Shown here: piece by piece, positions 13,964 through 23,192 of the stretch
Position numbering within the stretch: the first letter of the stretch is position 1
Layout: each line of letters starts with the position of its first letter
Source of the DNA: UBA2279 sp034399355
Lineage (GTDB): Bacteria; Actinomycetota; Coriobacteriia; Anaerosomatales; Anaerosomataceae
Direction: 5' to 3'
Assembly (NCBI GenBank): GCA_034399355.1
Contig: JAXMMT010000009.1
Coordinates: 62,001 to 126,000 of the forward strand
DNA: 64,000 nt
The notes under the pieces: model-generated
Seen by the model: the letters and a program-made list of their open reading frames with translations, nothing else
What the model was told of the DNA's origin: nothing
Database searches by the model: none
Made by a program: the position numbers and the translations under genes

Positions 13964-16465
13964 GTGAAAGCAGTCATCATGGCGGGCGGCGAAGGGACTC
14001 GCCTTCGACCACTGACAAGTATGCGCCCCAAGCCGATGGTCCCAATCGTCAACCAGCCGGTGATGGAGCACATCATCGGGCTGGTAAAGCATCACGGCTT
14101 TGACGAGATCGTCGCCACGCTCATGTTCATGCCGCACGTCATCGAGGACTACTTCGGTGAGGGCGAAGAGTGGGGCGTCAAGATTTCCTACGCAATCGAG
14201 GAGAGTCCCCTTGGCACCGCAGGTTCGGTGAAGAACGCGGAGGAAGCCCTCACTGAGCCGTTCCTCGTCATCTCCGGTGACGCGCTTACCGATATCGACC
14301 TGCGGCAGGTGATCGAATTCCATAACTCCCACGACGGACCGGTCACGATCGCTCTCAAGCGGGTGTCTAATCCGCTTGAATTCGGTGTCGTCATCACCGA
14401 CGAGGAAGGTCGCGTCCAACGCTTCTTAGAGAAGCCCTCGTGGGGCCAGGTCTTCAGCGACACGATCAACACTGGTATCTACGTGCTCGATCCGATGATC
14501 TTTGAACACATCCCGGCCGACGAGCAGTACGACTTCTCGAGCCAGCTCTTCCCTGATCTCATGGAGAAAGGGTACCCGCTCTACGGGTGTATCGTGGACG
14601 GCTACTGGTGCGATGTGGGAAGTCTGGACTCCTACAGGGAAGTCCATCGCGACATCCTCGACGGCAAGGCGATGGTCTATATCCCGGGCGCCAAGACGCG
14701 GAACGACGTGTGGGTCGGCAGGGGCGCCGACATCGATCCTGGTGCCCATATGGGCACCAAGGTTGTCATTGGCGCAAACACCAAGGTTCGCAGGGGAGCG
14801 GTTCTGGGAGACTACACCGTCATCGGCGACAACTGTCTCATCGGCTATGATGCCGACCTGCAGCACTCGATCGTGTGGAGTGATTCGTTCATCGGTAACG
14901 GTTCCGAGTTGAAAGGGACCGTGGTGTGCCGTCGCGCAGATGTCAGGGCGCGCACCCAGCTGCATCCGGGATCGACCATCGGGGATGAGACGATGGTTGG
15001 GCACGGAGCGGTCGTTGGCAACGACGTACAGGTCTACCCGTTCAAGCGAATCGAGGCCGGAGCCACCGTCACGTCCTCCCTGATCTGGGAGAATACGGGC
15101 CTCCGGTCGCTGTTCGGATCCGATGGCCTTTCCGGTCTCGTCAACATCGACATCACTCCGGAGCTGGCGTTGCGCATGGCGCAGGCGTTCGGAAGCATAT
15201 TGCCGAACAAGGCGCACGTTGTGGTCTCGCGAGACTCGAGCCGTGCGGCACGCATGATAAAGCGTGCCCTGGTTGCAGGGCTCAATTCGGCAGGCGTGAA
15301 CGTCAGGGACCTTCGCGTGGCGTCTCCTGCGATCACACGCTTCACCACGCGGGACACGCGCTGTCTCGGTGGTGTGCACGTTGCTATGTCGTCCGACGAC
15401 CCCCAGTCGCTTGAGATCCACTTCTACGACCGGGAAGGCATCGAGCTTGCGCCATGGATTGAGAAGAAGGTGGAGCGGCTGTACTTCCGGCAAGAGTTCC
15501 GACGATCCTTCTTCGACGAGGTGGGCGAGATCATGTATCCACCGCGCGCCCTCGAGTACTACTCGGCTGGGCTCAACGAGGCACTACTGCGGGACGGACC
15601 GATCTGCCGGAAGTGCACGGTCGTCGTCGATATGGGGTTGTCGGCAGCCTCATTCGTTCTCCCCACGGTCGGCGCCGCGTGGGGTGTAGAGCTCATCGCG
15701 CTGCGGCCGTTCGTTGACACGGAGAAGACGCGTGTCGAAGCGGTCGAGCGGGATGTATACATGGAGCAATTGGTGCAATCGGTGGACATGTTTCAGGCCG
15801 ATCTCGGTGTGTCCATGGACGCGAACGCGGAGCGTGTCACATTCGTGACACCGCGCGGTCGCGTTCTAGACCACGACACCGCCTTACACGCGATGGTCAA
15901 GCTGTGGTGCGAGACCGACAAGACCGGCACCGGCATAGCGGTGCCACTGACTGGCTCGCGCGTCGTGGAGCGCATTGCTGGCCAACATGGGCGCCACGTG
16001 ATTCGTACGGGCACGTCACGCCGAGCGCTGTCGGATGCGGCGCACTCCAATGAGGTGGGTTTCGCTGGCTCGCGCAACGGAGGGTACGTGTTCCCGAGCT
16101 TTCTCGCCGCGTATGACGCGGTCATGACACTTGGCATGGCGCTTCACATGCTGACTGAGCTGGAAACCGACCTCGACACTATAGTGGACGGTCTCCCGGA
16201 GTGTCACCTGCGTCAGCATGCCGTCCACTGCCCGTTCGATCGCAAGGGCGCAGTGATGCGTCAGATGGCTTTGCTGGCCAATACCCATGAGGTTGAGATG
16301 ACTGAAGGTGTGCGCGTGATCGAACCCGAAGGTTGGGTCTTGGTTCTACCGCACCCCTCCGAGAGTGCCGTTGACGTGTATATCGAAGGGGACACCGTCG
16401 AGGCAGCCGAGTTGCTGTTGGAGCGGTATTCCAGCATGGTTCGCCATGCGGTCTCGGAGGAATGA
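13964..16465 (+). CDS. Mannose-1-phosphate guanylyltransferase fused to phosphomannomutase-like domain
   Basis: 833 residues starting at a GTG with GGGGAGGAG upstream. Residues 1-235 are a sugar-phosphate nucleotidyltransferase (MAGGEGTRLRPLTSMRPKPM with the G-x-G-T-R-L and PKP motifs). Residues 250-380 are left-handed beta-helix hexapeptide repeats (GANTKVRRGAVLGDYTVIGD). The remainder is a phosphohexomutase fold. The position of the catalytic phosphoserine (normally TASHNP) reads VAMSSDDPQS, and the metal loop is also diverged, so the mutase half may be inactive or use another substrate. The enzyme probably makes GDP-mannose-type precursors for glycans or phosphatidylinositol mannosides. 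Confidence 0.85.
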   Translation: MKAVIMAGGEGTRLRPLTSMRPKPMVPIVNQPVMEHIIGLVKHHGFDEIVATLMFMPHVIEDYFGEGEEWGVKISYAIEESPLGTAGSVKNAEEALTEPFLVISGDALTDIDLRQVIEFHNSHDGPVTIALKRVSNPLEFGVVITDEEGRVQRFLEKPSWGQVFSDTINTGIYVLDPMIFEHIPADEQYDFSSQLFPDLMEKGYPLYGCIVDGYWCDVGSLDSYREVHRDILDGKAMVYIPGAKTRNDVWVGRGADIDPGAHMGTKVVIGANTKVRRGAVLGDYTVIGDNCLIGYDADLQHSIVWSDSFIGNGSELKGTVVCRRADVRARTQLHPGSTIGDETMVGHGAVVGNDVQVYPFKRIEAGATVTSSLIWENTGLRSLFGSDGLSGLVNIDITPELALRMAQAFGSILPNKAHVVVSRDSSRAARMIKRALVAGLNSAGVNVRDLRVASPAITRFTTRDTRCLGGVHVAMSSDDPQSLEIHFYDREGIELAPWIEKKVERLYFRQEFRRSFFDEVGEIMYPPRALEYYSAGLNEALLRDGPICRKCTVVVDMGLSAASFVLPTVGAAWGVELIALRPFVDTEKTRVEAVERDVYMEQLVQSVDMFQADLGVSMDANAERVTFVTPRGRVLDHDTALHAMVKLWCETDKTGTGIAVPLTGSRVVERIAGQHGRHVIRTGTSRRALSDAAHSNEVGFAGSRNGGYVFPSFLAAYDAVMTLGMALHMLTELETDLDTIVDGLPECHLRQHAVHCPFDRKGAVMRQMALLANTHEVEMTEGVRVIEPEGWVLVLPHPSESAVDVYIEGDTVEAAELLLERYSSMVRHAVSEE

Positions 16466-16567
16466 ACCTGCAGATGACGCTTCGGCGACAGCATCTAATC
16501 GTCGGGGCTCTGACCAGCTAGAATATCCCGACTCGACCGCCCGCGACGCATACGGGGACGCAACGTA

Positions 16568-17302
16568 GTGGAGCTGATCAAGCCTTTCAGGTACAGAGCC
16601 TCTCTCGTCGTCGTGTTCGCCGTCCTCGGGTTCATGGTCGCCGTTGCGTTTAACACCACCACGCTCGCCTCGGCTGAACGACCGACGCGGACCGGTGACC
16701 TCGCCGCTGTGGTGTCCGATATGGAGGCACAGCGCGAGGAGCTTGTTGCCCAGGTGGCCGAGCGGCGCGCGGAGCTCGATGCGCTTGAACGCTCCGCAGC
16801 CGAAGAGGCCGGCCAGCAGGAGTCATTCAGAATCGATGTCCAGCGGACACATGAGGCCGCCGGTCTGACCGCTGTCACCGGTCCGGGTGTGACCGTCACG
16901 CTCGGCGACGCAGAAGTCGTTCCACCCGGTGATGACCCCAACCGTTACATCATCCATGATGTCGATATCACGGCGATTGTGAACGCGCTGCTTGCGGGCG
17001 GTGCTGAGGCGGTTGATGTGAATGGGCAGCGTGTCGTCGCCACTACCGCGATACGATGCGCTGGCACGACGGTCCTCGTCAATCAGACGCGCTTGGGTGC
17101 CCCGTACGTGGTGAACGCGATTGGGGACGCCGAATGGCTTACAGCGGCACTTGAGCACGATCTGGTCGCAGGAGAGCTACTCGGAGCGTACCGACTGCAG
17201 TACGGGCTACGCATCAAGCTCGACAAGAAGTCGAGTCTTACAGTGTCGGCGTTCACCGGTGGGTTGCGGCCGCGGTATGCGGTGCCCATGGAAGGGGAGT
17301 GA
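16568..17302 (+). CDS. DUF881-family membrane-anchored protein (first copy)
   Basis: 244 residues from a GTG. One N-terminal membrane helix (residues 10-30), a coiled-coil segment (VVSDMEAQREELVAQVAERR...), then the DUF881 extracellular domain with TAVTGPGVTVTLGD and the HDVDITAIVNALLAGGAEAVDVNGQRV motif. The family occurs beside Sbp in Firmicutes and Actinobacteria, often near division genes; molecular role is not established. It is followed after 6 bases by the Sbp gene and then by a second DUF881 gene. Confidence 0.88.
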   Translation: MELIKPFRYRASLVVVFAVLGFMVAVAFNTTTLASAERPTRTGDLAAVVSDMEAQREELVAQVAERRAELDALERSAAEEAGQQESFRIDVQRTHEAAGLTAVTGPGVTVTLGDAEVVPPGDDPNRYIIHDVDITAIVNALLAGGAEAVDVNGQRVVATTAIRCAGTTVLVNQTRLGAPYVVNAIGDAEWLTAALEHDLVAGELLGAYRLQYGLRIKLDKKSSLTVSAFTGGLRPRYAVPMEGE

Positions 17303-17308
17303 AGGGTC

Positions 17309-17653
17309 GTGCTCGTGCTGATACTCGCGCTTGCGGTAGGTGTGCTGGCCGGACTGCTGCTGCGCATTGGCGTGCCTGTGCCGTTGCTCACGTACCTCGG
17401 CGTTGCCGTACTAGCGGCTCTGGACTCTTGTTTGGGCGGCGTTCGCGCCGCCCTGGAGCGCACGTTCAGCGACCAGGTCTTTGTATTCGGTTTCATCACC
17501 AACACGTTGCTGGCGGCGTTCATCGTGTTCGTCGGCGAGCGGATCGGCGTGCGCGAGCTGTACCTTGCCGCAGTCGTGGCCTTCGGGGTCCGTCTGTTCA
17601 ACAACCTCGGCATCGTTCGTCGCCTTATGTTCCAGCGTAGAGGGTGGGAGTGA
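17309..17653 (+). CDS. sbp: Sbp-family small basic membrane protein (DUF1290)
   Basis: 114 residues, three or four hydrophobic helices, highly similar in layout to the small basic protein family: VPLLTYLGVAVLAALDSCLGG, then RAALERTFSDQVFVFGFITN, then LYLAAVVAFGVRLFNNLGIVRR. GTG start directly after the DUF881 stop. Always found between or beside DUF881 genes in this class of bacteria. Function unknown; co-transcription with its neighbours suggests a membrane complex. Confidence 0.9.
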   Translation: MLVLILALAVGVLAGLLLRIGVPVPLLTYLGVAVLAALDSCLGGVRAALERTFSDQVFVFGFITNTLLAAFIVFVGERIGVRELYLAAVVAFGVRLFNNLGIVRRLMFQRRGWE

Positions 17654-17657
17654 GTTC

Positions 17658-18440
17658 GTGGCAGAAGGCCGCACAAGAGAGACGATCAGCCGTCTGAAGG
17701 ACGGTTCGCTGCGCGTGCTCAAGGAGTCCGAACAGGTTGTCGAACATCAGTTCCATGAGGCGCGCCTGCTCGGGAGTCTCGCGTTCGCTCTCGTTTTGGT
17801 GGGCTTCTTGCTTGTGGCGCAGTGGCGCGGCACGACGAACGCGACTTCCGAGCTGAAGGGGCGTACGGACCAGGAACTGGCGCTCGTCATGCAGGAGCTC
17901 GCGCTCGGTAACGAGGCCCTTCGATCAGAGGCGCTGCGTTTAGGGATGAGCCTAGCGCGAGCCGAGTTTGATGAGCGTGGGCGCGCGGAACTGCTGGAGA
18001 AAGCGAAGGAAGAGCTGCGAGACATACGCACTACCGCCGGCTTGGAGGAAGCAGCAGGCCCCGGAGTCGTCGTGCGGCTTGAGGATCCGGAGCGTGTTCT
18101 GCTCGCCCAAGACCTCGTGGCGCTCATCCACGAGCTTCGCTCGGCGGGTACGGAGGCGATAGCCGTTGGCTCTGTCCGGGTGGATGCGCTTTCCGGCGTT
18201 ACCGACAGCCCGGAGGGCATACAGGTGGACGGTTCGGCGATAGGACGCTCTATGGAGATCGTCGCAATCGGGAATGGCACCGATATCGAGCAGGCGCTTC
18301 TGCTGCCTGGTGGGATTCGTGTCACACTGACCGCGTACCCGGGCGTCACGATGAGCGTAGTGGCCTATCCCGAACTTGAGGTTCCCGCTGCGGTCGCCAG
18401 GCCGTACACCCTTGGCGTTCCGGTTCACGACACTGAGTAG
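17658..18440 (+). CDS. DUF881-family membrane-anchored protein (second copy)
   Basis: 260 residues from the GTG at 17658; the open frame further upstream overlaps sbp and is not coding. A 45-residue cytoplasmic N-terminus precedes a membrane helix (LLGSLAFALVLVGFLLVAQW), a coiled coil and the DUF881 domain (EEAAGPGVVVRLEDPERVLLAQDLVALIHELRSAGTEAIAVGSVRV). It is longer than the first copy and diverged from it, matching the usual DUF881-Sbp-DUF881 triplet, so the two probably have non-redundant roles. Confidence 0.87.
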   Translation: MAEGRTRETISRLKDGSLRVLKESEQVVEHQFHEARLLGSLAFALVLVGFLLVAQWRGTTNATSELKGRTDQELALVMQELALGNEALRSEALRLGMSLARAEFDERGRAELLEKAKEELRDIRTTAGLEEAAGPGVVVRLEDPERVLLAQDLVALIHELRSAGTEAIAVGSVRVDALSGVTDSPEGIQVDGSAIGRSMEIVAIGNGTDIEQALLLPGGIRVTLTAYPGVTMSVVAYPELEVPAAVARPYTLGVPVHDTE

Positions 18441-18452
18441 TAGCGGCATCGG

Positions 18453-20321
18453 ATGAAGGAACTCGAAGCAAACATGACAGAGGCCACTGACACTACAGCA
18501 CCTTCTCGCCGTTCCGCCAAACGCGGCAAGGCCCCCGGTCTTGTCGAACGATTCCGCGGACTCGACCCGAAGATCCGTTGGGGCGTCATCATGCCCGTGG
18601 CGATCGTGCTCGTTCTCGGCGCGTTGGTAGGTCTGGACGTGCTGCTGTCTGCCGGCCGAGTCCACCCGGGTGTACGGGTGGGGTCGATCGCTGTCGGCGG
18701 TATGACCAAGGCGCAGGCTGCAAAGGCTGTCGAGCGCGGCATGGAGCCGCTGCTGTCCGAGCCGGTCACGCTGGTGGTCGGGGACTACTCGTGGTCGATT
18801 GAAGCCGAGACAGTCGGTGCGGCGGTCGAAAGCACGCGAGCCGCGGATGCGGCGTACGCAATCGGCCGAGGCGACGACTTCGGTGGTGTTGTCGGCGACC
18901 GGCTCAAGGCCTGGTTCGATGCGGCGATAGTGCCGCTGCCGATGATCGCAGACGACAGGCTTCTCAGCGGACTTTTCGATGACGTCAGTGGAACCGTCGC
19001 GCACCCGGCGAAGGACGCGGCGGTCGTCATCGAAGGAACGGCCGCACGTCTTGAGCCTTCCGCCGAGGGTCTCGACATCGATCGCGAAGAGGGGCGCACC
19101 GAACTGCTTGTCGCGTTCGCTTCGGACAGTCATGAGTTCGCATTGGAACTCAAGCCGAGCAATCCTCGAATCGACGAGGCGGCCGCCCAACAGGCGCTTG
19201 AGGATGCCAAGCGCATGCTCGAGGGGCCGCTGACTCTGGCCTACGAAGACAAGGCGTGGGAAGTCTCCGCCGAAGAGATCGGCAGCTGGATTGCGTTTCG
19301 CGCCGAGCCTGAGACGGGGACCCCGACGGCGACTCTTGTCGCCGTCATCGCATCCGAAGACGTGTCGGCCACGGTGTTGCCTATGGTTGCGGACGTGGGC
19401 AAGGTCGCGAAGAACGCAAGCTTCAAAGTGTCATCGGGCACGGTCTCCATCGTCCCGCACCAGGACGGACTCACCGTGGACGCCGTCGATCTCGCCACAG
19501 AACTCACGACCAAGCTGAAGAGCGGCGAGCGTACGGTCGAGCTCAAGATGCGCCGCATGGAGCCGGAGATCACCACAGAAGTCGCCGAGACCATGGGCGT
19601 CAAAGAGCGGTTGTCGACCTTCACGACCGACTACTCGCCCTCGAATCTGCCTCGGGTGAACAACATCCACACGCTCGTTGATGCGCTCAACGGAACGCTG
19701 ATCGCACCGGGTGAGACCGTCTCTTTCAACGAGACAGTGGGAGAGCGTACCGCCGCAAAGGGCTACCAGGAGGCCAACGCCATCGTCAACGGCAAGCTCG
19801 TCCCGCAACTTGGCGGTGGCATCTGCCAGGTCGGCACGACCATCTTCAACACGGTGTTCTTCTCGGGTCTTCCCGTCGTCGAGCGTTACAACCATTCGCA
19901 GTACATCAGCCATTATCCGAAGGGGCGCGACGCGACCGTTTCGTGGAATGGTCCCGACTTCAGGTTCAAAAACGATACGGAGAACTGGATACTCATTGCG
20001 ACCGCATACACGAATTCGACGGTGACTATCAGCCTGTACGGCACGGATCCAGGTTATGATGTCACGTACAAGACGGGCGACTGGACGAACATCAAGCCGT
20101 ATCCCGTGCGTGAAATCGAGGACCCTACGATGCCGGTGGGCATGAATGTCGTCGAGGAGCGCGGTGTGACCGGCCGGACCATCGTCGTCACCCGCACCGT
20201 CAAGAAGGGCGGCGTACTCGTCCGCGAGGACAGTTTCAGGTCCGTCTACCGTGCAGTAGAGGAAGTCATCCGGGTAGGGACCGAGCCCGTTCCGTCGGAC
20301 ATAACGACGCCGACGCCGTAG
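18453..20321 (+). CDS. VanW-family protein with peptidoglycan-binding-4 repeats
   Basis: 622 residues (or 615 if the ATG at 18474 is used). A basic cytoplasmic N-terminus, one membrane helix (VIMPVAIVLVLGALVGLDVLL), then an extracellular region of two related PG_binding_4-type domains (GVRVGSIAVGGMTKAQAAKAV and similar). Residues about 410-545 are the VanW domain: APGETVSFNETVGERTAAKG, then LVPQLGGGICQVGTTIFNTV, then RYNHSQYISHYPKGRDATV. A basic, beta-rich tail follows. VanW proteins accompany cell-wall metabolism and glycopeptide-resistance loci, but no activity is proven. Predicted to act on the outer face of the membrane. Confidence 0.9.
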   Translation: MKELEANMTEATDTTAPSRRSAKRGKAPGLVERFRGLDPKIRWGVIMPVAIVLVLGALVGLDVLLSAGRVHPGVRVGSIAVGGMTKAQAAKAVERGMEPLLSEPVTLVVGDYSWSIEAETVGAAVESTRAADAAYAIGRGDDFGGVVGDRLKAWFDAAIVPLPMIADDRLLSGLFDDVSGTVAHPAKDAAVVIEGTAARLEPSAEGLDIDREEGRTELLVAFASDSHEFALELKPSNPRIDEAAAQQALEDAKRMLEGPLTLAYEDKAWEVSAEEIGSWIAFRAEPETGTPTATLVAVIASEDVSATVLPMVADVGKVAKNASFKVSSGTVSIVPHQDGLTVDAVDLATELTTKLKSGERTVELKMRRMEPEITTEVAETMGVKERLSTFTTDYSPSNLPRVNNIHTLVDALNGTLIAPGETVSFNETVGERTAAKGYQEANAIVNGKLVPQLGGGICQVGTTIFNTVFFSGLPVVERYNHSQYISHYPKGRDATVSWNGPDFRFKNDTENWILIATAYTNSTVTISLYGTDPGYDVTYKTGDWTNIKPYPVREIEDPTMPVGMNVVEERGVTGRTIVVTRTVKKGGVLVREDSFRSVYRAVEEVIRVGTEPVPSDITTPTP

Positions 20322-20355
20322 CGGTCAGCAGGTCCGTCGGGAGGGGGCGTCAGGG

Positions 20356-20544
20356 GTGTTCCAGCCTAAGTACGTGCCGATGAGAGAGATCGTGCGCCTG
20401 CACGCTTCCTGGGGAACCACCGGTCAGGTGACTGATATCTTCCGTGTGGCTGATTCTGCACGAGCGAAGCGCGCGCTTGACGCCATCGGTGTGCGCGTGG
20501 CAGAAGCGGCCGATCTCTACGAGGTTGACGAGGCCACGGCCTGA
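20356..20544 (+). CDS. Small conserved-looking hypothetical protein
   Basis: 62 residues from a GTG with GAGGGGG (20341-20347) at good spacing. The sequence (REIVRLHASWGTTGQVTDIFRVADSARAKRALDAIGVRV) looks like a folded helical domain with typical core codon use. It follows the VanW gene by 34 bases and its end overlaps the end of the convergent GGDEF gene. No family recognised. Confidence 0.5.
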   Translation: MFQPKYVPMREIVRLHASWGTTGQVTDIFRVADSARAKRALDAIGVRVAEAADLYEVDEATA

Positions 20545-21368
20545 TCGTCGTTCCCGTCGGGTTCGCATGGATTGCGGGAGGGCTCCGGCTCAACAGGGTC
20601 AAGTTGGTGGCCGAGTTCGCACAGCTCCTCGGCGTCGTTGGGAAGCGAGAGCACTCGTGTGGTGATTGACTCATCTCTCGCACCCAGCAGGTCTCGAGTG
20701 TTGCGGCGCACGCGATCGGCTGCGACGTTGGCGCCATCGCCGGGAGTGTGGGGGAGCAGCAACATGAACTCGCCGTTGCCAAGGTGGCCTACGTCGTCCA
20801 CCAGCCGGATATCATCGCGAATGTGCGAAGCGGTTGCACGCAGGAGTGTGTGCTGCTTGGTCGGACGAAAGTCGGCAAAGAGGGTGGGAGAGAGCTTGAC
20901 GATGGCGACCGAGAACGGCGTCTTGTATCGGCGGTACTCACCGATACCGGACTTGATGGCCTGCCCGCAGAACACGCCGTTGTAGACACGCGTCGATTCA
21001 TCGAACAGCGGGCTTCCTTGGATGCGCGCGAAGAAGTACTTGATGCGCCCGCATATCTCGCCACCGACGATACCGATGAGACTGTAGGTGAGGGTACGCG
21101 TGACGATCATGCCGACGATCGGAGACGTGAGCCCCTGCTCGTTCATGAGCGGGATGCGAAGTACGACGTACACGAGTGTAGCGGCCACGGCCGCGACGAA
21201 GCCCCCGCTGCGTCCCCAGTGTGCCGCCGAGAACAGCACGCCTACGATCAGGAGCTGAGCGATTACCTCTCGCGTCAGCAACACGCCCTCAGACGGCAAG
21301 AACATGCTGCCGACGATCACGGTGCTGCCCAGTACCATGATGAGCATCTCGAAGCGGGAGTACTTCAC
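20517..21368 (-). CDS. Membrane protein with degenerate GGDEF domain
   Basis: 283 residues. Four predicted membrane helices in residues 5-115 (a small sensor region), then a GGDEF-fold domain. The active-site loop reads HLGNGEFMLLLP instead of GGDEF/GGEEF, and the DxLTGLxNR motif near the start reads DESTRVYNGVF. Loss of the second Gly and the Asp makes cyclic-di-GMP synthesis doubtful; the domain may bind nucleotide or act as a sensor. A c-di-GMP-responsive RsiG-like protein is encoded 7 kb away, so c-di-GMP is likely used in this organism. Confidence 0.75.
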   Translation of the reverse strand: MKYSRFEMLIMVLGSTVIVGSMFLPSEGVLLTREVIAQLLIVGVLFSAAHWGRSGGFVAAVAATLVYVVLRIPLMNEQGLTSPIVGMIVTRTLTYSLIGIVGGEICGRIKYFFARIQGSPLFDESTRVYNGVFCGQAIKSGIGEYRRYKTPFSVAIVKLSPTLFADFRPTKQHTLLRATASHIRDDIRLVDDVGHLGNGEFMLLLPHTPGDGANVAADRVRRNTRDLLGARDESITTRVLSLPNDAEELCELGHQLDPVEPEPSRNPCEPDGNDDQAVASSTS

Positions 21369-21410
21369 GTGGTCCTCCGTTGGTCGAACGCGTACGTGTT
21401 CAAGCTATCT

Positions 21411-21749
21411 CTAGTGGTTATCGCACGTCACCAGGCCTGTGCCGAGTATGAGCTCTGTAATACCATCGAAAGGGCAGACGCTGGCCTTCTCGATATCGCG
21501 TACGTACGACCCAAGGTCATCGAGCGAATCAGGCGCGTCACCGTCATTGTCTGCCCGGTACAGCGTGATCGCCGTCGATAGCGTGCGTTGGTTGGAGAGG
21601 CAGGCCGCTTCCGCGGCGCGACCCGACGAGTCTCTGAAGCTTGCGACCGCCACGAGCAGCAGTATGCTGATAAGCAGAACCACGAAGGTAAGTTCGAGGA
21701 GCGTGAATCCTTCGTCATGTAGCCGTGTTCGCCTCGCGTTGTCCATCAC
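21411..21749 (-). CDS. Type IV prepilin-like protein
   Basis: 112 residues. The N-terminus has a short basic leader and the prepilin peptidase/methylation motif GFTLLELTFVVLLISILLL, with Glu at position +5 of the mature protein, followed by a small globular domain containing two Cys pairs that could form a disulphide (AACLSN, SVCPFD, VTCDN). It would be processed by a prepilin peptidase and assembled in a pilus or secretion pseudopilus. No other pilus gene is present in the window, so it is an isolated pilin-like gene. Confidence 0.85.
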   Translation of the reverse strand: MMDNARRTRLHDEGFTLLELTFVVLLISILLLVAVASFRDSSGRAAEAACLSNQRTLSTAITLYRADNDGDAPDSLDDLGSYVRDIEKASVCPFDGITELILGTGLVTCDNH

Positions 21750-21789
21750 GCGTCTCTTCTCTTGAGGGAGAATGGCCTTTTAAGCCAGA

Positions 21790-21795
21790 ATTATA
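21790..21795 (-). promoter_or_regulatory. -10 element for the prepilin gene
   Basis: On the minus strand this reads TATAAT, 40 bases before the prepilin start codon. No good -35 box is visible at 17 bases. Confidence 0.4.
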
Positions 21796-21926
21796 GCGGA
21801 ATACCACCTGGAGTCCTTGTCGGCCTAATCGGCGATAATGTTTAGTGAACTGACCTCGACGCCGCCAACGATGTGTGAAAACCTCTACAATCTGGGTGGC
21901 AAACACGCTACTGTCCCGGGGCCCGC

Positions 21927-23174
21927 ATGACACGCACCTCCGCATCTGCATATAGGATCACCGCGCTCGCACTTGCCCTTGTGGTTGCGCTGTCCGTGCC
22001 AATGCCGGCTGATGGCTCGGTGATGCAGACCGACATCATCGGAGCCGTATCAGTCGCGGACTCTGCGGAGCTGCTCTCTGCTGCGCCCGATCTTGGGATC
22101 CCCGCAGGACTTCTCTCCACGTCTGGCGGTGAAGTGCTGTGGGCGCGGAGCGCTGACGTTGAGCGTGCCATGGCCAGCACGACGAAGATCATGACCGCTG
22201 TGGTGGTACTCGAGACCGTTGAGAACCTTGACGAGGTCATCATCGTTCCGGCGGCGGCTGCCCGTGTCGGCGAGTCCGGCGTTGGCATCAAGGCGGGGGA
22301 GCAGCAGAGCATTCGCGATCTGCTCGCGGCGATGCTCGTGCGCTCCGCTAACGAGGCGGCGATGGCGCTGGCGTTGCGGGTAGGCGGGAGTGTGGAGGGT
22401 TTTGCCGCCATGATGAACGAGAAGGCGGCTGCGCTCAGTCTTGAGTACACGTGTTACGCGAACCCGCACGGACTTGACGAGCCTGATCACCACACGAGTG
22501 CTTCAGATCTCGCCACGCTCGCTTCGTATGCGATGCGAAACCCGATATTCAGGGAGATGGTCGCTGCCGAGAAGATACGGATTCCCGGACCGAGTGGACA
22601 GCGGATCATTGAGACGTCCAACAAACTTCTGTCGACCTACTCTGGCGCGAACGGCGTCAAGACCGGATGGACAGACGACGCGGGCTACTGCGTGGTAGCT
22701 TCGGCGGAACGGGACGGTATCGAGCTCGTGGCTGTCGTATTGGGCGCTGGCAGCGAGACGGAGCGCTTCAATGAGGTCGAGACGTTGCTCGACTGGGGGT
22801 TCAGCCACTATCGCCTGCAGGCGGTTTCCTCGGCGGAAACCACGGCAGCGTTGGTGCCGGTGAGTGACTACCTGGACCGGACCGTGGCAGTATCTGTCGA
22901 GTCATCAATGGTGGTGCCGGTGTTCGATCTTGAGGGGGAGATCACGTCCAGCGTTGACGTCGTTTCCGAGGTGGAGGCGCCGGTGGCGGCCGGTGATCGT
23001 CTCGGCACGCTGAACATCAGGCAGGGGCAACGGCTTCTCGCGCAGATCCCGCTCGTGGCGTCTGAAGACATTGCGGTACCCGACGCCTGGGAGCGTATCG
23101 GGATATGGGTTACACGTACGTGGCGCGGCATCTTCGGCGGACAGTGCCAGGCCGCACCAGTCAGTATCATGTAG
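21927..23174 (+). CDS. dacF: D-alanyl-D-alanine carboxypeptidase (DacF/PBP5 type)
   Basis: 415 residues. Signal peptide (residues 1-30), then the S11 penicillin-binding fold with all three motifs: STTKIM (catalytic Ser and Lys), SANEAA (SxN) and GVKTGWTDDAGYC (KTG). The C-terminal PBP5-type beta domain follows from about residue 300. It removes the terminal D-Ala from peptidoglycan stem peptides outside the membrane, limiting cross-linking. A TACAAT at 21886-21891 may be its -10 box. Gene gcvT follows after only 18 bases. Confidence 0.92.
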   Translation: MTRTSASAYRITALALALVVALSVPMPADGSVMQTDIIGAVSVADSAELLSAAPDLGIPAGLLSTSGGEVLWARSADVERAMASTTKIMTAVVVLETVENLDEVIIVPAAAARVGESGVGIKAGEQQSIRDLLAAMLVRSANEAAMALALRVGGSVEGFAAMMNEKAAALSLEYTCYANPHGLDEPDHHTSASDLATLASYAMRNPIFREMVAAEKIRIPGPSGQRIIETSNKLLSTYSGANGVKTGWTDDAGYCVVASAERDGIELVAVVLGAGSETERFNEVETLLDWGFSHYRLQAVSSAETTAALVPVSDYLDRTVAVSVESSMVVPVFDLEGEITSSVDVVSEVEAPVAAGDRLGTLNIRQGQRLLAQIPLVASEDIAVPDAWERIGIWVTRTWRGIFGGQCQAAPVSIM

Positions 23175-23192
23175 CACAGGACAGGAGGCTTG

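Noticed and set aside
23175..23192. Glycine riboswitch before gcvT
   Set aside because: Only 18 bases separate dacF from gcvT; there is no room for the aptamer.
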